From Symbiodinium natans (taxonomy: Eukaryota; Sar; Dinophyceae; Suessiales; Symbiodiniaceae), in contig CAJNDS010001835.1 in the NCBI GenBank assembly GCA_905221605.1, positions 389,101 through 453,100 of the forward strand: a stretch of DNA of 64,000 bases, given 5' to 3'. How positions within the stretch are numbered: the first letter of the stretch is position 1; each line of letters starts with the position of its first letter. This document shows positions 24,450-34,879 of this stretch, piece after piece. The position numbers and the translations under genes are program-made. Under the pieces are notes generated by a model, which ran no database searches, was not told where the DNA came from, and saw only the letters and a list, made by a program, of their open reading frames with translations.

Positions 24450-27165
24450 CTTCATCGGTGGCTGGAGACCTCCGCCGCGGCATGCAGACGGTGCAGCAGG
24501 CGCTGCCGCACGCGCAGCGGGGTCGGTGCTCGATGTGCTCGGAGCCAGCCGCAGCTTGCCCTCGGAGATGCTTCTGACTCCTTTGACCCCTTTGACCCCT
24601 TTGACTCCTTTGACTCCTTGAGTGGAGATGGCAAACACCAGGTCCTGTTCGACGGGACGGCGGCTGTCTCCACGAGCTCCGGCAGAAGTCTGTTGGAGAC
24701 GTCGCCCTTGTCCCGGCTTTTCTCAACAGTGCTCTCAGTTGGATCCTGCTGATCTTGGTCACCAATAGCTCTGCTCCCACTCGCCTTTGTGCAAGATCTG
24801 GCACGAACGGACCAACGTGACCAGCCGCACAAACTGAGAGCTCTAACTTGGCAGACGTATCGCGTGGATGGCCTCAAACCTGCAATTCTTGCTGTCGTCT
24901 GGGATGTGCGTACCCGCTTTTCCTTTACGCCCTCCTCGTCGTGGCGCGATTCCTCTTCATCCATCCAAACTTCATAGTCCAACACCGTTGCATCCTTGCA
25001 GACTGTCGGACTCCACAAACTTACCATCGCAGTATAGCAGGCAAACCCACGCACTCGTGTATCAATCTTTTTAAGTTGAGGATACCCAAACAATCAGAAA
25101 GTCAAGCTGCACTTTTTGGAGCTTCCCAGGCTATCTCGACAGCACTGGAGGTTTCTCGAATCACTCCTTGGCGGTCCAGCGGGCTTGGAGTCTATCTCTT
25201 CTTGTCCCTGTTTTATTCGCTCCTTCTTCTTCTTCTTCTCAGCCTCTCTTTCCCTCTTTCGCTCTTCCTTTCTTTCTTTCCTTGGTGTGGTTAGCGGTTT
25301 GGACCCTCTCTCTTCATCCTTCGCTTCCTTCGCTTCCTTCGCTTCCTTCGCTTCCTTCGCTTGCATGGCCCCCGAAGCGCTGAGGGATTGGAAGGAACGC
25401 TATGAAGATGTCTTTCCTTCTTTAAGGCGGCCAGGGGCTTAAGGTCCGAAGGCCTTTGGCACGACGCGCGGGCCAAAGCTCGGTGCTCAAAGGCGCAGAC
25501 ACGAGGCCGACCACCAGGCTGGACACTCGCAAGCGTCCACGAGCACCGCGAGTTCGCTAGCCACAGGGGTCGCGCGTGTCCCGCGCTTCGCTATTGGATC
25601 TTCGACTTGTGTTCGTGTGCCAAAGTGCTGCTGACAGTTACAGACGGGGATTGCGCGTGGCCTTGGGCCCAAGCTCTGATGAACACTAGACTAGGTCATC
25701 CAGATGCCGCCGTGACCCAAAGCTCTCTGACTTGGTGGAGGTGCTTCGACTCACGCAACTGAGTGCAACAAAGCATCGCGGTGCATGTGGCCGCGTTGGT
25801 GCACTGGTACGTTCCGAAGAGTGCGACCAACCGCTGCGGTGTCCCCAGCCATGCTCGTTGCGAGCACGGACCGCAAAAATGTACTGTTGGTGTGAGTCCA
25901 AGCCTTCGCAAACACAAGCAACTATCACTCACAATGACTGACCAGGACAATGCGGCACCGACCAGATCACCACCGCGACCACAACCACCACCAGCACCAC
26001 CACATTCAAAGAACAACCAGCACCAGCAAACAGCAACCAACAAGCAACACCAACCAGCAGCCAACCTCAAGCGACAAAAAACAACCAACAAACAACAACC
26101 AGCAACCAACAACAAAACTACAAACAAAAAACGGTCGCCAACCAACAAACAGTAAAAAGGAACCAACCAACAACAGGCAACCAACAAACAAGCCATAAAA
26201 ACCAGCAACAACAAATCACAAGCAACACCAAGCAACAGCCATAAACCAAAAAAGAACACACACACACACACACACACAACAGGCAACATGCAAATAACAA
26301 CAAAGAAGAACCACACGAAAACAAATCAAAGAAGGAACGAACGAACAAACAAACCATAGCAGCAACAAAGAACGAAACAAACGCATAAACAGCAGCATCA
26401 GCAGCGGCGGCGGCGGCAGCAGCAGCAGCAGCAGCAAACACAAACAAAAACGTTGCCACAACCACGGCCGTAACCACAACCACTACTACAGCAGCGGCAA
26501 GAGCAACATCGACAGCAACGACAAGGACATGACCCCAACAAAGCAACTCATGCAGGCACTCAACACCATTTTGCCACTGATTATCGCGTCTTTCATGCAT
26601 ATCAGACAGTGGTGCAACGCTTCCCAACCTGCAATCTTCACCTCCGTCTGCTGCACGTGAAGAGTTGCCACAAGCTCCGACTCGTCATCACAGGCTGCCA
26701 CAAGAACCTTGTCTTTGGCACGCCCACACGATGTCAAGACTACCAGTGTGCCCCACACCTGGTACTCCATGATCGGGGCTCCTCCGTCCTGTGCCAATGC
26801 ACAGTGCAAGTGTGGAGAGAGACAAAAGACATCAAAAGACCAAAACAGCCCCAAGAAAACGGCCGCTGACGTCCAATGACTTGCATGCCTCTGGGGCTCG
26901 CCAGCGCAGGCGCAGCGGCCCTTCTCCAGCTGGGCGCAGCCGTGGCGGTTTGGGAGCAGCTGGCGGCCAGCAACACGGACCAACACCGTCAACAGAAGAA
27001 GACTTCATGACTCATGACTCTCCATCTGCAGTGTTGTGATGTGTTGTGATGTGCTGTGCAGATGCACAGATGCACCCAGCCTGGTGGAGCAGGCGGCGTG
27101 CTAATGACCAGCACTGTGCTCTCGGAGTCGCCGACTTGATTCCTGCTGCTTACTTTCACCACGTA
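24450..27165 (-). CDS. Multi-domain fibronectin type III protein
   Basis: Spliced minus-strand gene with at least three FN3 domains. Exons I can join in frame: about 27165-27081, 26959-26889, 26788-26629, and 25903 onward. Introns are 27080-26960 (GC-AG), 26888-26789 (GC-AG) and 26628-25904 (GT-AG). The joins give the end of one FN3 (RYVVKVSSRNQVGDS...STPPAPP) and then a complete one: APKPPRLRPAGEG, LRLRWRAPE, DGGAPIMEYQVWG, TEVKIAG, LDSHQQYIFAVRARNEHGWG. A later FN3 lies at about 24990-24800 (VLDYEVWMDEEES, RPSTRYVCQVRALSLCGWS). Between them a Lys/Glu-rich frame (25366-25150) may be a linker, and a Ser/Lys/Glu repeat follows the last domain. FN3 domains are binding modules; the ligand is unknown. 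The start, the stop and the 25.7-25.0 kb part are unresolved. Confidence 0.75.
24573..24620. repeat. 9-bp microsatellite TTTGACCCC/TTTGACTCC
   Basis: Five copies of a 9-bp unit. On the minus strand it keeps frame and encodes Lys-Glu-Ser / Lys-Gly-Ser triplets after the last FN3 domain. It is probably an expanded coding repeat, or possibly intron. Confidence 0.85.
25318..25364. repeat. 9-bp microsatellite TTCGCTTCC
   Basis: Five copies of TTCGCTTCC. On the minus strand it reads Glu-Ala-Lys repeated, at the start of a long Lys/Glu-rich frame inside the FN3 locus. Its period is a multiple of three, like the repeat at 24573-24620. Confidence 0.85.
25940..26545. repeat. CAA-rich low-complexity sequence in an FN3 intron
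   Basis: Almost pyrimidine-free on one strand apart from C: long runs of CAACAA, ACCAAC, AAACAA, a (CA)n tract at about 26259-26279 and a GGC/AGC triplet run at 26399-26436. It fills most of the 725-nt intron 26628-25904. The long hydrophobic minus-strand frames here (Leu/Val/Cys-rich) are products of the composition. Confidence 0.85.
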
Positions 27166-27169
27166 CCTC

Positions 27170-28010
27170 ACAGGGGCCGTCCACTTGTTCATCCGTCGCT
27201 AAATTGCCACATGCTCACCCTGCATAAGGTCCATGGGCCATGCCGGGTTTGCGGTGATGTTCACGCATGCTGGAAGTGCCATTGCCAAGGCACTCCGTAG
27301 CAGCATGCAGAGGTGGCAGCCTCGCACCTGCCCATGGGGGTTGAGATTCAAGTTTGAAAGATAAGCTTCAGGAGGCAATGTGGCTTCGTGTTTCGGTTTC
27401 ATGGGCCAGGCACCAACATGCGCCAAGTACCCTCCTGGTGGCAAAGCTCTGGCGTCCTTTTCTCCGCTGCTGGCAAGCCAGGTGCGATCTTAAAAGTTCC
27501 TTGCCTTCTTCCCTTTAACATACAGCTCGCCCATGCCAGCTTTCTTGAACCAGTAATCCGATTTGTCCGCGTCTAAGGGCACACCATCGCCTTCTCGATA
27601 CCTGAATCGGCAGGTAACCGCAGAGACAACAAAGGCACAACCAAGAGCCCTGGGATCAGAAAAGAAAGGGTTTTCAAACCAAAACTAAGAACAAACGAAC
27701 TAAACTTGGCCGAACGTGGGGGAACTTAGCCGCTACGCTTTCGAGGGTTTACAACTACGGGGCCGCGGTGCACGGGAGCCATCCGGAGCCTAGGGCAGGT
27801 CCAAATCCCAAAGAAGGGAAAACCCACAAAACAAAGCACGGAGGCCAAAAAATGTAAGGGAAGAGATGGGCGTCGTGCGCTCTCCTTCTTTGTCCGTGAT
27901 ACTTCTTTCGAGCCTAATCGCTTGGTTTGGCCTTTCAGACAGGAACAGATCGGTTTGTGCGCCTAAAAGCAGGCGCTTTCAACCCCTGTCCACAACCCTA
28001 TCCGCTCAGG
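27170..28010. other. Between the FN3 and Sel1 genes, no clear gene
   Basis: Possible upstream FN3 exons may lie at 27444-27199 on the minus strand, but I cannot align them. The 27600-27930 part is A/G-rich with no coding signal. Confidence 0.35.
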
Positions 28011-28019
28011 TATGACGTG

Positions 28020-28414
28020 TGCACCATGGCGCATGTTGCCCAAATTCTTCATGGCTTGCGGATGCCCTTCTCTTGCGGCTTTCTCAAACCACATCGCCGC
28101 TGTGGCCTTGTCCTCCTCGACCTCAGCTTAACAAGAATACAAGCATGGCACACTAAGCCAAATTTACCTGCCCACTATGCTGAGAAAAGTCCCCGTCTTC
28201 GTCACTTCATCAAGGCATTGAAGACATGGCACGCCTTCCCCCAGGTAGTACGCAGCACCCAAGTTGTTCTGGGCAGCAATGTGCCCTGCTTCAGCTGCCT
28301 TCTGGTACCACTTTGCAGACTCGGCCTTGTCCACATCGATACCTTCGCCCCGTTCCAACATCACCCCAAGGCTGTACCTGGGATCGCTGTTTTGCATCCC
28401 GCATTTTTCTGCCA

Positions 28415-28448
<34 letters not shown>

Positions 28449-29500
28449 AGGTTATGGGGCGAGGTTATGGCAGGCAGGGCACTGTGCTTCTACCAAGCCC
28501 TGCTCAGCCGCCTTCCGGTACCAGTCAGAAGCAGCCGGACGATCTGCTGGCATGCCATTTCCTCACAGGCAAGATTTGATAACTCTCAACGGTCCCGTGA
28601 CATGTCCCGACCTGCAGGCGGGCCTAGGTACCATGTCGACCTGCCCTAAAATTCCTGAGCCAAGCATCCAAAATGGTACATCATCGCAACATTGTACTGG
28701 GCCTCCTTGCGGCCCTGCTGGGCGGCCTTGAGAAACCACCGTCCCGCCCTTCTCTTGCTGATCTTCACCCCTTCACCCTCGTGATACATCTCGCCCACGT
28801 GGTACTGGCCATCCATGTCTCCTGCCTTGGCAGCCTTCATATACCACGCTAAAGCATCATCTTTGCTTACATCGATGCCATCTCCGACCCGGTACATGTA
28901 GGCTAGGTTGTTCATTGCACGTGTCACACCTGCTTTAGCTGCAGCAAGATAGTACTTGAAAGCCTCCTTCTTGTTGACCTCCACACCATCCCCGCTCTGC
29001 AACATGACTCCCAGGTTGAACTGGGCCTCGGGTACGGGAGGCTCTGCAGCCCGCTTCAACCACTTGAAGGCCTCCATCTTGTTCTGTGGCCTTCCCAGAC
29101 CGGTGTAGTACATCTCACCCAACGCATTCTGTGCTGCACGCTGGCCGCCGTCTGCTGCACGGAGCAGCCACTCTGCGCCAGAAGCTCGGTCTGCCTCCTG
29201 GCCATCCCAGCCCTTCAGCAGGGCCTTGCCGTAGCGGAACTGCGCGTCCCGGTCCCCGGCCTCTGCCGCCTGTTGCAGGTCTTTCATGTCCCCAGTAAGG
29301 ACCTCCGGCACCACTGCATCCCCGCCGGCTGTGGAAGCAGACGCACGTTGACGTTGACCCTCAAGAACCACGGTGTCCAGAACTTCGACCTCTTTGGGCT
29401 CGTCCGGCTGGAAGCCCTTCTTCCTGGCATTCAGCGCAGTCACGGCGTGGGCACATTGGGCACCACGCCTCCGGCTCCACCGGCTCCAACATGGGAGCAA
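28020..29500 (-). CDS. Sel1-like repeat protein
   Basis: Spliced minus-strand gene of tandem Sel1 repeats (about 36 residues each, helix-turn-helix, TPR-like). The large exon runs from about 29500 to 28669 and carries at least five repeats with the usual A-x-x-x-L-G-x-M-Y pattern. It is followed by exons 28561-28483, 28377-28233 and 28121 to about 28020. Each join keeps frame and completes a repeat: CA|G joins as AQYSLGVMLERGEG, and GEG joins VEEDKATAAMWFEKAA. The introns 28482-28378 and 28232-28122 are GT-AG; the first seems to start with GA. The N-terminal segment before MKDLQQAAEAGDRDAQFRYG is not repeat-like, and no ATG fits near 29500, so an upstream exon is probably missing from this model. 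The 3' end is also open. Sel1 proteins usually act as scaffolds, for example in ER-associated degradation or signalling. The partner here is unknown. Confidence 0.85.
28415..28446. repeat. Poly(G) tract of 32 bases
   Basis: Unbroken run of 32 G inside the Sel1 intron 28482-28378, so the transcript carries poly(C). Length is likely to vary and to be error-prone in assembly. Confidence 0.9.
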
Positions 29501-29504
29501 GATC

Positions 29505-30716
29505 GCAGCGAACAGGCTCCCGGAGCCCGATCCCCGCAGGGCTCCAACACGCAGCCTGCGAGGTGGAGGATGCCAGGTCTCCTCGGCAGATCACAAACCC
29601 GTCGACAACCTATCGTTCGAAACCTCGCAAGTGCAGACGCTCGGTGACTCGGTGACTCGGTGACTCGGTGACCAAACAAACTGAAAATGCAGAAGAGCTG
29701 CAGCTGCTTGCCGTCGAGCTCCGTCCAGCCGTGCTGCTTTAACTGAAGAGCGCAGCCCCGCCAGCGACGGCTCGAGGGGCATCGGATTGGCCCACATGAT
29801 TCGAATGCTCGGTATTATTGATAGGCAAACAACGACGTGGGAAGAATGTTTTAGATGAGTAGCGCCGTGGCAACAAGTCTAGGCTTGTTGGCTGGGCGGC
29901 TGGATTTGTGTGCATTCCGAGAAGGAGCTAGCACTGCAATGAAGAGCAACAAAAATGCAAAGCGGTGTGAGCCAATCATTAGCACGACCAGGTCACAATG
30001 TCTACGCACATGGGTAGCACTAGCAAGGCTGCAAGTGCTCGTGACACAACCCGCATCCAGTTACCGTATGTTGCTGTTGCCTTCAAATCCACCGCCGACA
30101 AGGGGCTCATCATCGCGATGCCCTGCCAAGACGCCACCGTGAGGATCTCCAGATGTGTCCGCTACAGACCAAGCCCTGTAAGGCCTGCAGCCTGGAAGAA
30201 CTCGAGAGAAGCACATGGGCTCGGCGGTATTACCTGTGTGACAAGTGACTGGTAAGACTGCCAGTGCCAGGACTAGCGGCGGCTAGAAAGTGCCTGGATT
30301 CGATGTCCCAGCACGGGGGCACCCCCATCAGCGCCTGGCATCCACCTTCATGCATCCATCACGAGACAAGGAGCTAGGCCCGTACCCACTCCCCCCAAGC
30401 CCCACCTCAGCATCAACCCATCGACATCAGCTACTTCCAGCTGTGTTGGCGGCTGTGGGCGCACAGCAGCCGTTTGCATCTCAGCGCAAGTGGGAAGGGA
30501 AAGGGCAAGACGAAAGGAGCGGGCAGGCCAGGAACGATATCTTTCCACATCCCACCGGCAAGTCCTGCAGGATGAATAGCTGAATAGCTGAATAGCGCAT
30601 GTCTGGCTCCGGAAGTCTCCGTCAACGAGAAGCTTCGCTGTACAAGCCTTCTTCTGGGCCTCTTGCTTCTCAAGCCTGCAAAATGACGAATTTATGGGGA
30701 AGGGGAGCTTGGCTCA
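29505..30716. other. Between Sel1 and glycosyltransferase genes
   Basis: No gene recognised. Two short tandem repeats are present: ACTCGGTG x4 at about 29640-29672, and an AGCTGAAT-type 9-bp unit x3 at about 30570-30597. The part nearest 29505 may hold the missing first exon of the Sel1 gene. Confidence 0.4.
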
Positions 30717-32114
30717 CTAGGCACCGCCAAGCTTGGAAGAGCGGAGCTCGGCCGTTTCCAGGACGAGTTCGGCTGCCATCGGCAAACCGCCCGCCTGCCC
30801 GATGTCGGCGCTCATGGCCTTGGCGGTTGCGAGGAAGTGGTTGCCACTTTCATCACTTTCCAAGAGCTGGGCGATGGAGGACTGAAGCGCCTGGGCTGTG
30901 AGGGTCTCAAGAGGATTCCGGAAGGCAAAGCCTGCACCGCGCTCTGCCACGGCATCCGCATTGCCTGGCTGATCTCCGAACATCGGAATAACGACCAGGG
31001 GCACCCCATAGCTCAGCCCCTCGTGCATGCTGTTGGCTCCACCGTGCGTGATGAAAGCGTGGCACTTTGGCAGCAGCTGCAACTGCGGAACAGTCTCCTG
31101 AACGAGGAAGTTTTCTGGCACTTCCGGAAGGCCCTCCAAGGCATCCTTTTTCGGCCCCGTCGTCAGAATCACCAGCAAGTTGTCGAAGCTTTCCAGAGCC
31201 TCAAAGGCTCTGCGGAAAACAAATTGCATGAACTCTTTGCCTGTAGTTCCCTGGAGTCCGTTTTTGCTTGCATGGGGGCCAAAAGGCTTGTCCCAGAATG
31301 ACGAGGTGGCAACCGTTCCCAAGGAGATGAGAAGGATCTTTTTGGAGGCCGCCAGCCCGGCCTCCACCTGCTCCCAAGGGAAAGCGCTTTCTGTACCTGC
31401 TTGGGCTGCTTGGGCATGGGATATCCGCTTCATAGATGGGTTCAGCAGCGGGCCAACACATCGAAATGGAAACTGGCCAAAGCGCTCGAGCTGCACAGGG
31501 GTGCTGGGTGGCATGTACAGAGAGTCAATGGTCGTTACAAGATTTTGGTCCGGCGAATAGAACTCCAAAAAACTACCATGCTCGAAGATGTCTGTGCCGT
31601 ACTGTTCCTTGATTTCTCTGCGACCGCGGCAAACAACTTCCTTGGACTCCCAGCTCTCAATCATGAAGGGGGGCAATGCAATCACCCCAGGCCCAGTAAG
31701 AGTCACGAAGCCCATGCAAGGGATGCCCAGCTGCTTGGCGGCCACAGAGCCCTGTGGCAGAAAGGGGTCATAGAGTATTACTGTTGGGGGAGGCTGCAAA
31801 GCCTTCAGCTCCGAGATAAGATCGGGCAAAACGGATGCCGCGACAGCGACCGCTGACATGGGGAACTCGTAGTCTTCTTCGGGCGTTCCAGCCGGAACAT
31901 ACTTGGCAATCTGCTCCTCGTTGAGCTCAATGGGGCTCTGCATGCATCGCCAGCTTGCGCCAGCCGCTTCCACCACCTCGCGCACGGGCTCAGCAGCAAA
32001 GTATGTGACTTCCACCTCCCGGGACCGAAGCTCTGCAACCAGGGGCAGTGTTGGGTTCATGTGCCCTGTGCCCGGGAAGCTCATGAAGACCACGTGCTGG
32101 CGCTTCTCAGCCAT
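30717..32114 (-). CDS. UDP-glycosyltransferase, MGT (macrolide GT)-like, GT1 family
   Basis: A complete, intronless frame of 465 codons from ATG 32114 to the stop at 30717. The N-terminal acceptor domain opens with HVVFMSFPGTGHMNPTLPLV: the GTGHMNP loop carries the catalytic His typical of GT1 enzymes. The C-terminal donor domain has FITHGGANSMHEGLSYGVP (His-Gly-Gly at 357-359) and GDQPGNA (about 380), which bind the UDP-sugar. Length and motif wording are closest to bacterial/fungal MGT enzymes that glycosylate macrolides and other lipophilic small molecules, rather than to membrane-anchored animal UGTs. There is no signal peptide and no C-terminal membrane anchor, so it is probably cytosolic. 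A plausible spliced-leader acceptor (CTTACTGGTAG, about 32125) lies just upstream. The acceptor substrate is unknown. Origin by transfer from bacteria is possible but untested. Confidence 0.92.
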   Translation of the reverse strand: MAEKRQHVVFMSFPGTGHMNPTLPLVAELRSREVEVTYFAAEPVREVVEAAGASWRCMQSPIELNEEQIAKYVPAGTPEEDYEFPMSAVAVAASVLPDLISELKALQPPPTVILYDPFLPQGSVAAKQLGIPCMGFVTLTGPGVIALPPFMIESWESKEVVCRGRREIKEQYGTDIFEHGSFLEFYSPDQNLVTTIDSLYMPPSTPVQLERFGQFPFRCVGPLLNPSMKRISHAQAAQAGTESAFPWEQVEAGLAASKKILLISLGTVATSSFWDKPFGPHASKNGLQGTTGKEFMQFVFRRAFEALESFDNLLVILTTGPKKDALEGLPEVPENFLVQETVPQLQLLPKCHAFITHGGANSMHEGLSYGVPLVVIPMFGDQPGNADAVAERGAGFAFRNPLETLTAQALQSSIAQLLESDESGNHFLATAKAMSADIGQAGGLPMAAELVLETAELRSSKLGGA

Positions 32115-32124
32115 GGCGTCTAAC

Positions 32125-32620
32125 TACCAGTAAGGACGGAGGCAGCTTGACAGAAGATGACTGACGGACGCGATCTTGCGGTTGCAAGCCGAAAGGCCTT
32201 GTTCAATGCGACTTATGTCACTTATGTGACTTGCTTCATCCCTGGCTCCAGCCTCCACAGCAGTGCAGAAGGCACCTTGCCCTGCGGCGTTCATTGCTGC
32301 CACAGCCACGCCTGAGTGGACTCAGGACACCCACAGCCCAGTTACCACAGAAATTGGAGGGCTGAAAATGTTCCTGAAGTGGCCACGCGGCTGTAGCTGG
32401 TGTTGCCTGCTAAGCCACGGAGCCAAGCCGGTGAGGAAGCAAACACCTTCTCCTACAGCACAGACGAAGGCGGGCAATCGCCATTGGAGAACACACGCAC
32501 GATCCGCACGGAGCTGTTGCAGCTACATGAACAAGATATATATATATATATATACATATATATAGATCTCTCTCTCTCTCTTCCGTGACATCTCCATGAA
32601 GATCATGAAGCTGTACTTTA
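32125..32620. other. Upstream of the glycosyltransferase, with (TA)n and (TC)n tracts
   Basis: No gene. An alternating TA tract lies at 32535-32564, followed at once by a TC tract at 32567-32581. Confidence 0.6.
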
Positions 32621-32622
32621 TT

Positions 32623-33048
32623 TTAATTCTGCAAGTCGAACACAGCTAAGGAGCCGTTGGTGCGACGGCAGGCCCGAGTTGTCCATTCGGAGTAGCCCGG
32701 ATGATGTAGCCAGAAATGGTCACGCCGCCTCATACAATGCGACAACGGACTAAAAGAAATGTCGTCGGCAACTGCCGAAACCTTTACATCAAAGGAACCA
32801 TCATGCAGAGGCGGGCTCCAACCGATGCAAAGCTCCTCCTGTTTCGACTCCTTGTCACAAGAGGGGGCTTGCAAAAAGAGTCGTCGGATGTCATATGCTC
32901 TGGCACACTGATTAACCGAGGCACCAAGCACGTCACGCTGTCTGGGGGATTTGGTGCCCCGGCTTTCGTGCGAACCTGGCAGCATCACGCATTGAATGCA
33001 CAGAAAGCAGCCAGGTTGTGTCCCCAAGCCTGGATACGGGAGCTCCAC
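32623..33048 (-). CDS. Unrecognised 3'-terminal exon
   Basis: Minus-strand frame ending in a stop at 32623. The last 95 or so codons look like the C-terminal part of a globular protein: QCARAYDIRRLFLQAPS, then EELCIGWSPPLHDGSFDVKV, then a His/Arg/Trp-rich end with HCMRRRDHFWLHHPGY. The upstream 45 codons are less convincing and may be intron. It lies about 500 bp upstream of the glycosyltransferase on the same strand. Family not recognised. Confidence 0.4.
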   Translation of the reverse strand: MELPYPGLGTQPGCFLCIQCVMLPGSHESRGTKSPRQRDVLGASVNQCARAYDIRRLFLQAPSCDKESKQEELCIGWSPPLHDGSFDVKVSAVADDISFSPLSHCMRRRDHFWLHHPGYSEWTTRACRRTNGSLAVFDLQN

Positions 33049-33489
33049 GGCCCCTGGCTGGTGTCATTCACCAAGGCTGCACCTTTCAGGCTAAGAGCCA
33101 CCAAGAGTCACCACATGCCATGTCCTGAACAGCTCTTGGTAGGCTGGACTTGGAGCATACAAGGGAACGGCTGAATGTTGCTGAGTACCGAGCAGAGCGT
33201 GAACAGGGTGGGAATGGCCCGTGGGTCAGGAGCGATCATGTTGGTTGCAAAAGAAAAGTTTGACGGCCCTGACATGATACAAATGCTTTCATCGACATTC
33301 CGTGCATGTTCATCACCACCAACATCGCAGCCAGGGCACAAAAGCGATAGCTGGTTGAGCTGCTGAGGCCAGAAAACAGCATCTCCTTCAGCCAAGGCCA
33401 CACATGATACCTAACGTTAAATAGAAAATGCCTTCCTCCTGAAGGTGCGGCCAAGCCGCTGTCTGCTTGGTGTCGCATCTCTTCACGAT

Positions 33490-34390
33490 TTCATGGACGT
33501 TATCAGCCGAAGTCTCAGGCTCACCCGACCTTGGCAACACAAACCTCAGATGCTTGAATATCTCTGAGCTGCAAACGCTGAAGCCCCAGGCTGCCCATGC
33601 TTGTAAGAGATGGCCTTGACAACATAGCCCGTCACATGTCCGACCTCATGCAACCAGGGGTTCTACTTTGCTTTTCTCATGCATACCTCGCCTTCTCAGG
33701 CAAACGAAGCTGCACATGGCTTTTGCCAACCTCGGGGATCTGAGAGGGGCAGTGAGAGTAGAAACAAGTGGCTACATGTGGCTAAAAGTAGATGCGGCCG
33801 CTAGCTGCCAGCCGTGGTGCTGCCACCGGCTGGGGCGGCCGTGGCGCGGGGACCCGCGCCAGTGTTCTGGTGGTGAAGCCTTGGCTCCAGGGACCGCAGC
33901 CGGCACCTGAGGTGGTTTAAGCTGGTCGGTGGCGTGCTTTGAGCCTTTGGTCTTTTTTTCTGTTTTTTCAGGCCACACATCGTTCGGGCTACTGGTTACA
34001 AGCTGCCAGCAGACTCTCTTAACACGCCAAGGATCGATTGATTGCGCGAACTTGAACTATATACTCAAAGTCCTTGAATCGGTCGCGGGGCAACAACTCA
34101 ACTGCGGCTGCTAGAACAAGCATCCTCGCCTAAGCCTGAACTCAGTCAAGTGTCTGGGAAGAGTGACGTAGCGGTGATCACAGGCTCCTGGCTGTAAGGC
34201 TTCGCAAAGCCCCCACAAAACAGAATCAGAACAGCCCACAAATATCCACAATTAAGTTGCTCGCACACTTCGACCCTGCAGCCGAGTCGCCTGCGTATGT
34301 CCCGACCTGGGCGCGCGGCTTGGGTACAGGGACAAATGCACTGAGGAAGGATCCCAGTTGCTGACAGCCACAACTATACCCAATATATTG
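33490..34390. other. No recognisable gene
   Basis: Only short frames. This is the downstream flank of the second fibronectin-III locus. Confidence 0.4.
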
Positions 34391-34399
34391 GACCAAGTT

Positions 34400-34847
34400 T
34401 CCACGCCCGTTCGGATGATTTCGCCGACCAGAGAGCAACTTCGTATCTGTCAACAGCAGCACCACCATTCTGTGCACACTCCTCAGGAACAGCGAGTTGG
34501 AGCTTTGTGAAGCCACACATGGCCAAACGATCGAAGGCCAAAGTTGCATACAAAGTTCGGCCCATGTCAGAGTGATAGATGTATCCCTGGTCTCGGCCGC
34601 CACTTCGCTTGGCGGAGCAGGAGGCACGGTCATCACCTGGCGATGCTCTGTTGGACAGCCGAGCCGGCCAAGCCCAAGTTGTTCGAGGCAGCGAAGGGAG
34701 TTGCATCTCTGTGGTGTTATCCCGCAAATGGACCGAACACTCTCTCGGTTCAGCACACGATGTCCAAACTTGCAGCCCTCCGGCCTGAATCAGCAAAGGT
34801 GCACTCACGGCAGATGCAGGAGTATGCCCGTCATCCGAGGCGAAGAT
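34400..34847 (-). CDS. Fibronectin type III protein, partial
   Basis: Three minus-strand exons can be joined: 34847-34785 (21 codons, IFASDDGHTPASAVSAPLLI then Q), 34636-34562 (25 codons, VPPAPPSEVAAETRDTSITL then TW) and 34481 to about 34400 (ECAQNGGAAVDRYEVALW, then SAKSSE). The introns are 34784-34637 (GC-AG) and 34561-34482 (GC-AG), both phase 0. Joined, they read as the last strand of one FN3 domain, a PPAPP linker, and the first half of the next, with the typical ITLTW and NGG...V..YEV pattern. More exons must exist on both sides; the 35.6-34.9 kb frames are candidates that I cannot align. The style is close to the FN3 gene at 24.4-27.2 kb, but the glycosyltransferase and Sel1 genes lie between, so I treat it as a separate locus. 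Confidence 0.65.
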
Positions 34848-34879
34848 CTGCAGGTGCCAGAACGCCTTAAATGAGCCGT

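Noticed and set aside
26006-26627. Hydrophobic Leu/Val/Cys-rich frames that look like membrane proteins
   Set aside because: Produced by CAA/GTT-rich low complexity inside an FN3 intron; several frames look alike.
27927-28649. A 240-codon plus-strand frame with a poly-Gly run
   Set aside because: It is antisense to the Sel1 exons and runs through the poly(G) tract.
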